Source: JAWKOK01 sp963765875
GTDB lineage: Bacteria > Chloroflexota > Anaerolineae > Caldilineales > Caldilineaceae
Reading direction: 5' to 3'
Assembly (NCBI GenBank): GCA_963765875.1
Contig: CAVXYK010000008.1
Location: 62,001 to 126,000 of the forward strand
Length of the DNA stretch: 64,000 bases
Of the stretch, positions 7,870 to 16,833 are shown one piece after another. The first letter of the stretch is position 1, and the number at the start of each line of letters is the position of its first letter. Position numbers and translations under genes: made by a program. The notes beneath the pieces are model-generated. The model made no database searches. It was not told where the DNA came from and worked only from the letters and a program-made list of their open reading frames with translations.

Positions 7870-9039
7870 CTACCGATACAACTCTCTCATGATGATCATC
7901 TTCTGAATCTGAGTAGTGCCTTCATAGATCTGATAGATCTTCGCATCACGCATCAACTTCTCGACCGGATACTCGCGACTGTAGCCATTGCCGCCGAAGA
8001 CCTGCACCGCGTCTGTAGCATTCTGCATGGCCGCGTCGGCGCAGAATGCCTTGGCCACAGCGGCTTCCGTCGTATTCCGCTTGCCGTTGTCGACGAGCCA
8101 GGCAGATCGCCATGCCAGCTGTTGAGCGGCGTCAACACGAATCTTCATGTCGGCCAGAATGAAGCCAACGCCCTGATATCTGGCGATAGGTTGGCCGAAT
8201 GTCATACGTTCGCCTGCGTACTTGACGGCCTCGTCCAGCGCCCGCCGGGCCACGCCGGTTGCGGCAGCGGCCACCGGGGGACGACTCTTGTCAAAGACGC
8301 CCATACCGATCATGAAGCCGTCGCCTTCGCGACCCAGCATATTTTCGGCCGGAACCTCGACGTCCTCGAAGAAGACCATCGACGTCTGCGCTGCATGTTG
8401 CCCCATCTTCTCCAGCGGCTTGCTGGTCGAAACGCCGCCAAAGGCCCGCTCGACGATGAAACAACTCATCCCTTTGTGGCCCGCTTCCGGATCAGTCTTG
8501 GCAAAGACGGTGAAATAGTCTGCAACAGGGCCATCGGTGATCCACGTTTTGGCCCCGTTGAGGATGTAGCTGTCGCCGTTCCTGATGGCGGTCGTCTTGA
8601 TGCCGGAGACGTCCGATCCGGCATCCGGCTCCGTCATACAATACGACATGATCTTGCCGTCCTCTGTCAGGCGAGGGAAATAGCGAGCCATCTGGTCTTC
8701 ACTTCCCGCCAGAAGGATGGGCAGAACGGCCAGCTGATTGAGCATCAACGCAGTTTGAATACCGGAACAGGCATAGGCGAATTCTTCACCGACAATGCAT
8801 TCCTCAAAGACTGAGGCCCCCAATCCGCCATACTCCTCGGGGATGTTGAGGTTGACCATGCCGATTTCTGCAGCCTTGTCATAGATATCGCGTGGGAACT
8901 CCCCACTCTGGTCATAGTGCTCTGCTCTGGGCAGGATCTCTTTGGCAGCAAAATCGCGTGCCAGATTCTGCAACATCTGTTGGTCTTCGTTCAGTTCAAA
9001 GTTGATGCCGCCACTTACGTTATCCATTTCAATCACCAT
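7870..9039 (-). CDS. Acyl-CoA dehydrogenase
   Basis: 389 residues from the ATG at 9039, the usual length for the family. The N-terminal helical domain opens with FELNEDQQMLQNLARDFA. The middle domain has MTEPDAGSDVSG and TWITDGPVAD. The C-terminal domain has the conserved GNGYSREYPVEKLMRDAKI and the ending YEGTTQIQKMIIMRE. It is an FAD flavoprotein that oxidises an acyl-CoA to the trans-2-enoyl-CoA and passes electrons to ETF; it resembles the short- and branched-chain group. The frame is open 50 codons further upstream, but homology begins at MVIEMD, AAAGGAAG precedes that ATG, and the longer form would run into the divergent SIS gene. No other beta-oxidation gene is adjacent. Confidence 0.9.
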   Translation of the reverse strand: MVIEMDNVSGGINFELNEDQQMLQNLARDFAAKEILPRAEHYDQSGEFPRDIYDKAAEIGMVNLNIPEEYGGLGASVFEECIVGEEFAYACSGIQTALMLNQLAVLPILLAGSEDQMARYFPRLTEDGKIMSYCMTEPDAGSDVSGIKTTAIRNGDSYILNGAKTWITDGPVADYFTVFAKTDPEAGHKGMSCFIVERAFGGVSTSKPLEKMGQHAAQTSMVFFEDVEVPAENMLGREGDGFMIGMGVFDKSRPPVAAAATGVARRALDEAVKYAGERMTFGQPIARYQGVGFILADMKIRVDAAQQLAWRSAWLVDNGKRNTTEAAVAKAFCADAAMQNATDAVQVFGGNGYSREYPVEKLMRDAKIYQIYEGTTQIQKMIIMRELYR

Positions 9040-9213
9040 ACTTCCTTTGCTTGAACACCTTGAACGCCGCATCTTCATGGAGATCAGATTTCCCACAACA
9101 GAGCGGCAAATTTCGGATGGAGGTTTGACCATATTGAAGCGATCGCTTATTCTGGCACTGTTGTCGACATGTTGACTGCCAGAAATCACGTAACAGGAAA
9201 GCGATCAGGGAAA

Positions 9214-10260
9214 ATGCTAGAATCATCGTTTCTATACCGGGAAATCCACGAGCAACCCCAGGTGCTGGCAAGCATGCTTGCACAGGAAAAGGATGCGGTG
9301 GCTTCGCTGAGCGCCGAGATTCAGCGCAGGCAGATCGACTACGTCGTAATTGCCGCACGAGGGACGAGCGACAACGCCGGACGCTACGCTCAGTACTTGC
9401 TCGGCGCCGTCAACCGCTTGCCGGTCGCCCTGGCGACGCCCAGCCTATTTACCATCTACAACCAAGTTCCTCGCTTCCGAAATGCGCTCGTGCTCGGCAT
9501 CAGCCAGAGCGGAAAGAGCCCGGACATCGTCGGCGTGGTAGCCGAGGCGCGCCGTCAGGGCGCATTGACCGCAGCCATCACAAACGAGGCGGAATCAGAT
9601 TTGGCCCAACATGTTGACCATATCATCCGCCTACAGGCCGGCAACGAGCGGTCCGTAGCCGCAACCAAGACCTACACCAGCTCGCTGTTGGCCATTTCAA
9701 TGTTGAGTTCGTCGCTGGCTGCCGACGATCAGATGTGGCAAGAGTTGGCGCTGATCCCAGGCAAGATGAGCGAGATTCTGTCCATCAACGAGGAAGTCGC
9801 ACGCGTGGCTGAACGCTATCGTTACATGCGTGACTGCGTGGTGATTGGGCGGGGCTACAACTACGCCACTGCCTTTGAGCTGGCGCTCAAGCTCAAGGAG
9901 CTGACATATACGATCGCAGAACCCTACAGTTCGGCAGATTTTCTGCACGGCCCGCTAGCGCTGATCGAGCATGGTTTTCCGGCGATAGTAATTGCGCCAA
10001 CCGGTGTCATGTTGCCTGAGATGCAGGCCTTCATCGAAGTGCTACGACAGCGCGAGGCCGAACCCATCATTATCAGCGACGACGAAACAACGCTGGCAAT
10101 GGCGCGGAAACGTCTGCCGCTGAGAGCCTCGACGGCAGAGTGGCTTTCGCCCGTGACATCGATTGTACCTGGCCAGCTCCTGGCAATGCATCTTGCCAAT
10201 GCCAGAGACTACGATCCGGACCATCCTCGCGGCCTGCGTAAAGTCACAGAAACACGGTAG
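9214..10260 (+). CDS. SIS-domain sugar isomerase/deaminase (GlmS C-terminal-like)
   Basis: 348 residues from MLESSFLYREIHEQP, built from two SIS domains (about 35-165 and 195-330) like the isomerase half of GlmS but with no glutaminase domain. Conserved elements are AARGTSDNAG, GISQSGKSPD, AATKTYTSSL, the C-terminal LKLKELTY and SSADFLHGPLAL. Stand-alone proteins of this type act as glucosamine-6-phosphate deaminases (NagB-II) or on related amino sugars. I infer a role in amino-sugar phosphate metabolism in the cytoplasm. The frame opens 15 codons upstream at 9169, but homology starts here. It is divergent from the acyl-CoA dehydrogenase, and the 175 bp between the two starts must hold both promoters. 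Confidence 0.8.
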   Translation: MLESSFLYREIHEQPQVLASMLAQEKDAVASLSAEIQRRQIDYVVIAARGTSDNAGRYAQYLLGAVNRLPVALATPSLFTIYNQVPRFRNALVLGISQSGKSPDIVGVVAEARRQGALTAAITNEAESDLAQHVDHIIRLQAGNERSVAATKTYTSSLLAISMLSSSLAADDQMWQELALIPGKMSEILSINEEVARVAERYRYMRDCVVIGRGYNYATAFELALKLKELTYTIAEPYSSADFLHGPLALIEHGFPAIVIAPTGVMLPEMQAFIEVLRQREAEPIIISDDETTLAMARKRLPLRASTAEWLSPVTSIVPGQLLAMHLANARDYDPDHPRGLRKVTETR

Positions 10261-10268
10261 GACGATTT

Positions 10269-10336
10269 GATCCACGAAAAGCACGAAGGCACACGAATCC
10301 ACTGACCTTTGTGTGCCTTCGTGCTCTTCGTGGATC
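10269..10336. repeat. Long inverted repeat, family A (CACGAAG type)
   Basis: Arms at 10269-10294 and 10311-10336 are 26 bp with a single G-U pair and contain CACGAA and GCACGAAGGCACAC. The hairpin sits between two convergent genes and could end transcription, although no T run follows. Confidence 0.7.
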
Positions 10337-10352
10337 GCGTTTCAGCTGATTT

Positions 10353-10847
10353 TCACGCAAGTTTTACCCAGCGAGCACGGGTGAGTTTTACCAACTCAGC
10401 GACCGGCACTTCGATATTGACGCCGCGTTCTCCGGCACTGACGGCAATCGTTTCGTAGCCCTGTGCGCGTTCGTCAATGTAGACATCGAAGCCTTTGTTG
10501 ATCAATGCCAACGGGCTGATCCCGCCGGTCTGCAATTTCGTCAGTTGCTCCGCCTGTTTGTGCTCAGCCATCTTGATTTTCTTAACACTCACGCTCTTGG
10601 CAAGCGCCTTTAGATTGAGCGTCACCGGTCCCGGCACAACGACCAAAAGAGGCTTGCTGCGCAGTTGGTCGGTCACGGCTACCAGTGTCTTGAAGACCTG
10701 ATCGGGCGGCAATCCAATGGCATGCGCGACTTCGACGGCTGAGTGGACGCCTGCGTCGTAGTCGTACATGTAGGTCGTGTAGGCCACGCCCTTGCTGTCG
10801 AGCAAACGCGTCACGTTATTCTTGAACAGCGTGCTATTGGCTGACAT
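10353..10847 (-). CDS. ybaK: Cys-tRNA(Pro)/aminoacyl-tRNA deacylase YbaK
   Basis: 164 residues, full length for YbaK/EbsC. The conserved VFKTLVA carries Lys53, the catalytic lysine of the family, and the central GGISPLAL and C-terminal GERGVNIEV fit YbaK proper rather than ProX. It hydrolyses mischarged Cys-tRNA(Pro) in trans, cleaning up after prolyl-tRNA synthetase. Its start is only 14 bp from the start of a divergent gene, so the two promoters must overlap the coding regions. A second, more distant family member lies at 47265-47759. Confidence 0.9.
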   Translation of the reverse strand: MSANSTLFKNNVTRLLDSKGVAYTTYMYDYDAGVHSAVEVAHAIGLPPDQVFKTLVAVTDQLRSKPLLVVVPGPVTLNLKALAKSVSVKKIKMAEHKQAEQLTKLQTGGISPLALINKGFDVYIDERAQGYETIAVSAGERGVNIEVPVAELVKLTRARWVKLA

Positions 10848-10861
10848 GTGAGTATTTCCCC

Positions 10862-11611
10862 ATGGATCTAACTCAATGGATTGACCGGATTGCGACCTAT
10901 TTCAGTGCATTGAATCCTCGACCGGCAGATCTTGTTCTGGCGGTGTTCGTTTGCATCGGCCTTCTCTTGTTGGCAAGCTGGGTCGCCGGCAGGGCACAGA
11001 TGCGCAAACGAAGCGAACTCATCCTCACATACCTGGACGATAGCACTGCTGCCGATGCCGAGATCGAAAAACCGCTCTCTTCCGGTGGGTTCGAAACCAC
11101 ATTGCGCCCCGCGCCCGAGCCCTTTGACTTCTGCTTGGTTCGCTATCGAACCCGTGCCCAGTTCAATCCGCTGGCCTGGTTGCTGCAACTGATCGCGCCA
11201 TCTCCCGAGCATTTCGAAATCCGGGCAATGTTGCCGTCTCCTCCCGGCTCCGAGCTTGTCTGGATACGTGGACAGCTGCCTGCAACAGCGCTCGGCCTTT
11301 ATCCCAGCCGCGACCTGTGGACGCTTCGTCGACTGGACATTGTCGATACTGAATACGCTACCCGAGGCGATGCTACAAATGCCGTCCAACATGCGTTTGG
11401 CGAACTCCAGAACCGCTTCGGCCCTTTCCTGGTTCACATCGTTGTGCGCGCCGACATCCCCTACACCGAGACGACCCAATCAGAGCTTCTCGACGGCATC
11501 GCGGAGCCCCATGTCACCGTGGCGCTAAGCACGGCCCGTCTCGACCCGGCCCAGACACCGATCCTCATCGCGTTGGTCCGCAACCTGGGCCGCGCCGCAC
11601 GTATTGACTGA
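10862..11611 (+). CDS. Unknown protein with one N-terminal membrane helix
   Basis: 249 residues. I do not recognise the family. Residues 22-44 (LVLAVFVCIGLLLLASWVAG) form one strong membrane helix, followed by a basic RAQMRKR stretch, which suggests a cytosolic C-terminal domain. That domain is an alpha/beta sequence with no Cys pair or catalytic signature that I can see. The gene is divergent from ybaK with a 14-bp gap and ends at a very strong terminator. Confidence 0.6.
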   Translation: MDLTQWIDRIATYFSALNPRPADLVLAVFVCIGLLLLASWVAGRAQMRKRSELILTYLDDSTAADAEIEKPLSSGGFETTLRPAPEPFDFCLVRYRTRAQFNPLAWLLQLIAPSPEHFEIRAMLPSPPGSELVWIRGQLPATALGLYPSRDLWTLRRLDIVDTEYATRGDATNAVQHAFGELQNRFGPFLVHIVVRADIPYTETTQSELLDGIAEPHVTVALSTARLDPAQTPILIALVRNLGRAARID

Positions 11612-11636
11612 GCGGCGTGTTGCAGAGAACGGCCCA

Positions 11637-11686
11637 AAACAAACAGGGGGCGCATGAACAAATGCCCATGCGCCCCCTGTTTGTTT
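11637..11686. terminator. Perfect 20-bp stem terminator between convergent genes
   Basis: Arms 11637-11656 and 11667-11686 match perfectly around a 10-nt loop, with AAACAAACAGGGGG on one side and its complement on the other. A/T-rich tails on both strands make it bidirectional. Confidence 0.85.
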
Positions 11687-11703
11687 ACTACAGCCACCGT
11701 TAC

Positions 11704-12681
11704 CTACTGCGCGAAGAAGGCATGGATATTCAGATCAGTAGTCTGAATAATCGGCAGCAGTTGATTGACGAGGCCCATCATTGCCTCGGTGTCGCCCTCG
11801 CCCCCGAGGTTGCCCGACTGCACCAGCAGGTCAAGCAGATTGTTGATCTTACCATCGCTCCAACTGAGTGAAGGAAGGGCGCTATCATTGACCATGATCA
11901 TCACACCATCGGGACTGGTGGCAATCGTAGCATCGGCAATGCCCGCTGCGGCCAGACCTTCAATCAAGGTCGGCGGCAGTTCCAGAGCATCCATTGGTTG
12001 CCCGGTCAGCGCCTGCCACTCGTCCTGGCTCAAGCCGGCCAGGCTCCATGTGCCGTCGGCTGCATAGGAAATGGGGATGTTGATCAGCGGCGGCGCTTCA
12101 ACGGCGCTCAGGAATTCATCCTGGGCGGCCTGTGTGTCAGCGGCAGCCGTAGACTCGGCATAGAGCGGTGCAATCTCCACGCCCTCGGCCGGCGGAAGAC
12201 GCAGGACCGCGGCAAACCCGAGGTTGGTCAGCATCGGCAACAGCTGTTCCAACTCGGCCGCCTCGGGACTAATGGCCCCGGCCACGCCCATCAACGATGC
12301 TAGGCTCTCATCATTCCAGGACATCGATGGCATCTCCAGGCCATTGACCAGAATGTCGAGGCCATCAGAACGATTGTTGACCTGGATGTTCTGAACGTTG
12401 AAGGACTGGAGTTGGCTCACAATATCCGGACCCAGCACCAATTGATCTGCCATTTCGGGCGGAATGATGCCGCTGAATTGACTCAGGGGAATGCCGCCGA
12501 TGGCCGGCTCACCCGCAGCATCATAGTCGATAACAATGGCCGGCAAATCGACAACCACGTCCGCCTCGTCTGCTCCAGCCAGTACTTCTCCCGAACCGGC
12601 GCGTGGCGCGCAGCCTGAGAGCAATGCCATCAAAAGAACAATGAACAGCGTCAACAACCAGGTATATCGTGTATTGCGCAT
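11704..12681 (-). CDS. Lipoprotein with an internally duplicated domain
   Basis: 325 residues. The signal peptide ends in the lipobox ALLSGC (Cys24), so the protein should be lipid-anchored outside the membrane. The mature part holds two related units. Near residue 110 is LDILVNGLEMPSMSW followed by LMGVAG and LEQLLPMLTNLG; near 260 is VMIMVNDSALPSLSW followed by LLDLLVQSGNLG and LVNQLLPIIQ. Each looks like a strand, turn and helix unit. No enzyme motif is seen and I do not know the family. AGGAG lies 8 nt before the ATG. It is convergent with the 10862 gene across a shared terminator. Confidence 0.65.
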   Translation of the reverse strand: MRNTRYTWLLTLFIVLLMALLSGCAPRAGSGEVLAGADEADVVVDLPAIVIDYDAAGEPAIGGIPLSQFSGIIPPEMADQLVLGPDIVSQLQSFNVQNIQVNNRSDGLDILVNGLEMPSMSWNDESLASLMGVAGAISPEAAELEQLLPMLTNLGFAAVLRLPPAEGVEIAPLYAESTAAADTQAAQDEFLSAVEAPPLINIPISYAADGTWSLAGLSQDEWQALTGQPMDALELPPTLIEGLAAAGIADATIATSPDGVMIMVNDSALPSLSWSDGKINNLLDLLVQSGNLGGEGDTEAMMGLVNQLLPIIQTTDLNIHAFFAQ

Positions 12682-13376
12682 CTAGTTTTCTCCTGAATCT
12701 TTAATATATTGTGGATGTGCTGCAAGCGTTTGATGCCGATCTGTATTGCCTTGCCGCCGGATAACTGCAATCGGCAGCTGGACTTGAGTACCTTTGTGCG
12801 AAACTGGCGGAACGGCAAATGTGGTCCAAGTATGTCTTGCTGACCGTCCGCGCACAGCGGGAGGATTACACGCCCATTATACATTTGAGTGAAGATGCTG
12901 TCTAGCGGAATCTACGGCTTCTCGATGAGCTTCACAACGGCCCGGTTGCCAGAGGTCTTGGGACGATTTCTTGGCTATCTTCTTCAGTGCTGTATAATCT
13001 CAAGGTTGTTCGAGTGTAGGATTGCATCTCGTCATCGACTGGAGGAAAAGAGAAGACCACGGTAACGTCTAGAACGCGACTCTTGTGGTCGCCGGCGTGC
13101 AGCAACGGCTGAAGCCGGCTGCTAACAGTGAAAAGCGCCCTCAGGCGCTAACTTTCAGCCGCTGAGGCGGCTTCTCGCTGTTAGCGGCGGGATTTATCCC
13201 TGCCGAAACCGACGGCGACGCTAGACATAACGCTTAGCCTGATACGCATGGAGGGCAAGCCCCGCCCCTACCATTTCCCGGTTTTTCAATCTTCCGACGT
13301 CGACATGGCGCACTATCTCGACAATTGGCTGTTCCAACATTGATGATTCATTCTTCACGAAAGCGCTGGTGATGGC
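12682..13376. other. 695-bp spacer without a convincing gene
   Basis: No supported coding region. The stretch 13130-13230 contains inverted elements (AGCGCCCTCAGGCGCT, and AAGCCGGCT against AGCCGCTGAGGCGGCT) and the repeat core also seen at 1351-1394. The next section, GCAAGCCCCGCCCCTACC, looks like common intergenic repeat sequence. The promoter of trmI must lie near the right end. Confidence 0.45.
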
Positions 13377-14333
13377 ATGACGGATAGCAGTAAATCCCGC
13401 TGGTTTGAGGACAAACGTGCCTGCACCGAATACGGCGATCGCGTGCTGCTACTGACATCGGATCAGAAGCGCTATCTGATCACGCTCTCTCCGCCCAATA
13501 GCCTGCACACGCACCAGGGCATCTACCGACATGCCGATATGGTCGATCTGCCGCTGGGCAGCATTGTCAAGAGCCATCAAGGCCAAGAGTCGCTGATCTT
13601 GGAACCGTCGTTGGGCGATCTGATCAAGCACATCAAGCGCGCCACCCAGATTATCTATCCAAAAGACGCCGCCTATCTGGTTCATCGCATGAACCTGCGA
13701 GCAGGCAGTCGTGTGGTCGAGGCAGGAACCGGCAGCGGTGGATTGACCATCGCCCTGGCCTGGGCCGTTGCGCCAACAGGCCGTGTCTACACCTATGAAG
13801 CACGCCAGGAAAATTACAAGCAGGCTCGCCGTAACCTCGAACGTGTTGACCTGCTCTCCCATGTGACCATGTACCAGCGCTCGATCCAGGACGGCTTTGA
13901 AGAGACGGACGCTGACGCCCTCTTTCTGGATGTCCGACACCCCTGGAGTTTCCTGCCTCAGGTCCACGACGCTCTGCACACAGGCGGCTTCTTTGCCAGT
14001 CTCGTACCGACCACGAATCAGGTTTCTCAGCTGTTGGAAGCCTTGGAAGTCAATGCATTCGCCGATGTCGGCGTCGAAGAGCTGCTGTTGCGCCGCTACA
14101 AGCCGGTGCCGGAGCGTCTGCGCCCTGAGGATGAAATGGTGGCGCACACGGGATATCTAGTCTTTGCGCGCTCTGTTGCCGACCGACTCGACCCCGACCG
14201 CTGGCAGACCAAGGAGAGACGGCGCTATCGGGCACGCCTGAATGCTCAGGCCGAGATGGTTGAACGCGAACGGAAGCAGGCCGAAGAGAATGCGGCAACC
14301 GGCCGCAAATACCCGCCAATGCCATTGCCATAA
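13377..14333 (+). CDS. trmI: tRNA (adenine-N1)-methyltransferase TrmI
   Basis: 318 residues. The N-terminal domain (about 15-95) is the small beta fold of TrmI, with HTHQGIYRHADMVDLPLGSIV. The class I SAM domain follows: VVEAGTGSGGLTIALA (motif I), VYTYEARQENYKQARRNLE (acidic loop), DALFLDVRHPW (motif IV) and an LVPTTNQV segment. It methylates A58 in the T loop of tRNAs, working as a homotetramer in known relatives. About 60 residues of charged tail follow the conserved domain. No Shine-Dalgarno is apparent. No neighbour suggests an operon. Confidence 0.85.
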   Translation: MTDSSKSRWFEDKRACTEYGDRVLLLTSDQKRYLITLSPPNSLHTHQGIYRHADMVDLPLGSIVKSHQGQESLILEPSLGDLIKHIKRATQIIYPKDAAYLVHRMNLRAGSRVVEAGTGSGGLTIALAWAVAPTGRVYTYEARQENYKQARRNLERVDLLSHVTMYQRSIQDGFEETDADALFLDVRHPWSFLPQVHDALHTGGFFASLVPTTNQVSQLLEALEVNAFADVGVEELLLRRYKPVPERLRPEDEMVAHTGYLVFARSVADRLDPDRWQTKERRRYRARLNAQAEMVERERKQAEENAATGRKYPPMPLP

Positions 14334-14374
14334 GACCTGTTGCGCGTTCGCAAATCACCAAACAGGGACAACGC

Positions 14375-14953
14375 TCAGCCCCGTCCACGCTTTGGCAAAG
14401 TCCTGTTATCACGCCATTTGCTTCTCAAAAAGCGCTCCACCAATACGACCAACAAGAGAGCCACTGCGGCGCCGACAGCATCAGTAGCGATATCCCGAAG
14501 GTCGGGATGCCGGCCCGGCACGAAGCCCTGGTGCACTTCGTCGCTGACCGCGTAAACAAGCGTCGCGCCCCACGCCAGTAGGGCAGCCCGACGTATCGAC
14601 GGCCATTGCCGGCGGATCCCCCAATAGAATGCCGCAGCCAGCGCCCCGTATTCAAGGAAATGCGCAAACCACGAGGCATAGGCGTCTGTGAAAGGCAGAA
14701 GCCACTCGATGCGTTCGAGCAGCGGCCCCTCACCCAGCAGATCGAGAATGAATGCGGAAACCCACGCCGGTCCACCAAAATCGGGTTTGCTACTGAACAA
14801 GAAAATCATGGCCATGAGCCCCACGGCCGGCGACCAATTGTTGATCAATGCCTGAATATTCAATGCTATTGTGTCTGCAACCAGAGGCGGATCTTGTTCA
14901 GACCGCTCATTTTTCAGCCCATCTTCAGACATTATTTTCTGCAAATCTTTCAT
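14375..14953 (-). CDS. VanZ family membrane protein
   Basis: 192 residues with about four membrane segments. The VanZ signature is clear: AHFLEYGALAAAFYWGIRR around 112-130 and YAVSDEVHQGFVPGRHPDLRD around 145-165, then a final helix and a basic tail. In VanA clusters VanZ gives low-level teicoplanin resistance; chromosomal relatives have no settled function. The gene overlaps the end of the upstream GT4 gene by 29 bp if it starts at 14953. Starting at 14932 instead would give a tight 8-bp ATGTCTGA overlap. Either way it is translationally coupled as the last gene of the 16683-14375 operon. Confidence 0.8.
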   Translation of the reverse strand: MKDLQKIMSEDGLKNERSEQDPPLVADTIALNIQALINNWSPAVGLMAMIFLFSSKPDFGGPAWVSAFILDLLGEGPLLERIEWLLPFTDAYASWFAHFLEYGALAAAFYWGIRRQWPSIRRAALLAWGATLVYAVSDEVHQGFVPGRHPDLRDIATDAVGAAVALLLVVLVERFLRSKWRDNRTLPKRGRG

Positions 14954-16163
14954 AAAAACGCACTAGATTTCGCCCCAGCTTGGCCCAATCGTACTTGTTG
15001 GTCAGGTGTTGGCGCGCAGATTGGACCATCGCCTCCTGTCGGAGTCGGTCCCCCAGCAAGGCATATACGGCCTCCGCAAACTCCTCTGGAGAGGCCCCCG
15101 CGTCAATGAGTTCGGCGGACCCGTTGGCGCCATAGGCGACCTGTTCGCCGACCCCGCTGGCAACGACGGGAACACCGTTGAGCAACGTTGTGGCCAGGCG
15201 CACGCTGCACTTGGCTTGCTGCAGCGGCTCTTCTTGGGCAGGGAAAATGGCGCAATCGCTCTGGCGATAGAGTTGATCAATCGTCGTCCGATCGACGTGG
15301 CCGAGCCAAGTCACCCGCGTTTCAACGTCTACGCCGACGGCAGTTACAGCTTGCTGATAGGCCGATTCCCGGCCAGGTTGCAGGGCATTGCCTGCGATAG
15401 CCAGTCTACAATCCGGCGCAAGCGTGGAGATGGATCGCCAGAATCGGGCCAGCCACTCAGGCGATATTTCCACAAAACGTGTGAAGAAGAGAATCTGGCA
15501 ATTGTCGTCTTCTGCATTGGCATAGAGATTGGCCCCCACGCCGGCTTCCGTTTTGCTTTCCACACTGCCGATCTGTGCGTTCATCATCGTGCCGGCAGGT
15601 TCTGTCGGCGGTTTCACGCCATTGGGCAGGTAGAGGATGGGCGTCTCCGGTGCGTAATCCTGCGCTCGCTCAACCAGCCAGCGGCTGGCCGCGGTGATGC
15701 CGTCCGTGTGACGGATACCCCACTCCTCCTGCCAGTTCAAGAACCGTGAAGTGGTTACGGAATAATCGTTGATCGGCCCCCATGCCTGCTCCCAATCGTC
15801 GATGTCGAGCAGAAGCGCCGGGAAATTACCACGCCTTGTTCGACGCCGTTGCCAGTGCCACCACTGGGCCAGCCCCGCATAGGCCCGGGGTTTGACAATG
15901 TGGATAATGTCAGGCTGCATCTGGTTGATTTCGCTCAGCAAACGCCGCCAAATCAACGGCAAGCCGCCACGGGTCTCCACCTGTATGATCTGCACCCCGC
16001 TACGCTCTGACCGTGTATTGCTCTGCTCAGGCGTGTCCCATGGCGGCACAACAATCGTGACCTGATGACCAGCGCAAACGACCTGTTTCGCCATTGGCAG
16101 CGTGCGCGCCCAGACGGTCGTCTTCTGGCCGAGACCGAATGGAGCAACATAGACGATGTTCAT
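14925..16163 (-). CDS. Family 4 glycosyltransferase
   Basis: 412 residues from MNIVYVAPFGLGQKTTVWAR. This is the GT-B fold: an N-terminal domain with GHQVTIVVPPW and PDIIHIVKPRAY, and a C-terminal domain with ILFFTRF, VTWLGHVDRT, QSDCAIFPAQEEPLQQAKC and LLNGVPVVASGVG, the nucleotide-sugar binding region of GT4. It transfers a sugar from an activated donor to an unknown acceptor, probably for a surface polysaccharide or glycolipid. Homology begins at 16163, although the frame is open further upstream. It is the middle gene of a three-gene operon, 7 bp after the 16171 gene and overlapping VanZ. Confidence 0.85.
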   Translation of the reverse strand: MNIVYVAPFGLGQKTTVWARTLPMAKQVVCAGHQVTIVVPPWDTPEQSNTRSERSGVQIIQVETRGGLPLIWRRLLSEINQMQPDIIHIVKPRAYAGLAQWWHWQRRRTRRGNFPALLLDIDDWEQAWGPINDYSVTTSRFLNWQEEWGIRHTDGITAASRWLVERAQDYAPETPILYLPNGVKPPTEPAGTMMNAQIGSVESKTEAGVGANLYANAEDDNCQILFFTRFVEISPEWLARFWRSISTLAPDCRLAIAGNALQPGRESAYQQAVTAVGVDVETRVTWLGHVDRTTIDQLYRQSDCAIFPAQEEPLQQAKCSVRLATTLLNGVPVVASGVGEQVAYGANGSAELIDAGASPEEFAEAVYALLGDRLRQEAMVQSARQHLTNKYDWAKLGRNLVRFYERFAENNV

Positions 16164-16170
16164 TGAAGTA

Positions 16171-16683
16171 CTAATCCGTAGAAATATCGGCCGGCCAGTC
16201 GCAGACGCGTTTGCGCAGTGTCGACCAGACCTCATGTTCGAGATCAACCGGATAGGGTAGACTGTATCGCTCCACCAACTGAGGCGCATACCAACGGTAG
16301 ATGACCACCAGGGAGACGGCCTGCCCGATCCAGGTGTTGGCGCTGATTTCCGGCGCGAGCAATGTTCGTTCGAGCGCCGCCCGCTGATTGTCGCTCAAAT
16401 AGATATTGAGATGGATCGTCCGATCCGGACGAGCGATGCCATTTAGCGCCAGCATCATATCGATGACGATGGCGCGCAGCCCGGCCAGGCACTCGATGGC
16501 CAGCAGATTTTCATCGCTGCTCGATACGGGAGCGGCCGGCGTACCCTGCCGACGCTCATCACTTAACAGCTCAGAGAGATGGCCAAGCTGATGCCAAAAT
16601 GAGATCAGCATACGGTTGACGTCGTCGGGATCGGGCACGAAGAGCGGGTCTGGCCAGACTGGGCCATTGGTTGATGCAGACAT
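16171..16683 (-). CDS. Unknown 170-residue protein, first gene of the GT4-VanZ operon
   Basis: 170 residues from MSASTNGPVWPDPL. It is mostly helical, with no signal peptide or membrane segment. Features include a long helix around LLAIECLAGLRAIVIDMMLAL and a C-terminal YSLPYPVDLEHEVWSTLRKRV. I do not recognise the family. The longer frame that reaches 16845 reads into repeat sequence, so the ATG at 16683 is preferred. Its stop lies 7 bp before the GT4 start, which ties it to the same transcript. Confidence 0.6.
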   Translation of the reverse strand: MSASTNGPVWPDPLFVPDPDDVNRMLISFWHQLGHLSELLSDERRQGTPAAPVSSSDENLLAIECLAGLRAIVIDMMLALNGIARPDRTIHLNIYLSDNQRAALERTLLAPEISANTWIGQAVSLVVIYRWYAPQLVERYSLPYPVDLEHEVWSTLRKRVCDWPADISTD

Positions 16684-16833
16684 GCGCGCAATTATAGCAT
16701 AGCGTGTCGCAGAGAAGCTTCTATCGGACGCGCAATCCCGGAATCGGTCGATGATTTGACGACGTACAAAACCACAGATCTTTGGGAATGCAGCGAGTTG
16801 ACAGAGAATCTCAGTGAATCCACCGCAGAAAGC

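Noticed and set aside
7825..8814. 329-codon plus-strand frame opposite the acyl-CoA dehydrogenase
   Set aside because: Shadow of a conserved gene; the His/Arg-rich composition is typical of antisense frames in GC-rich DNA.
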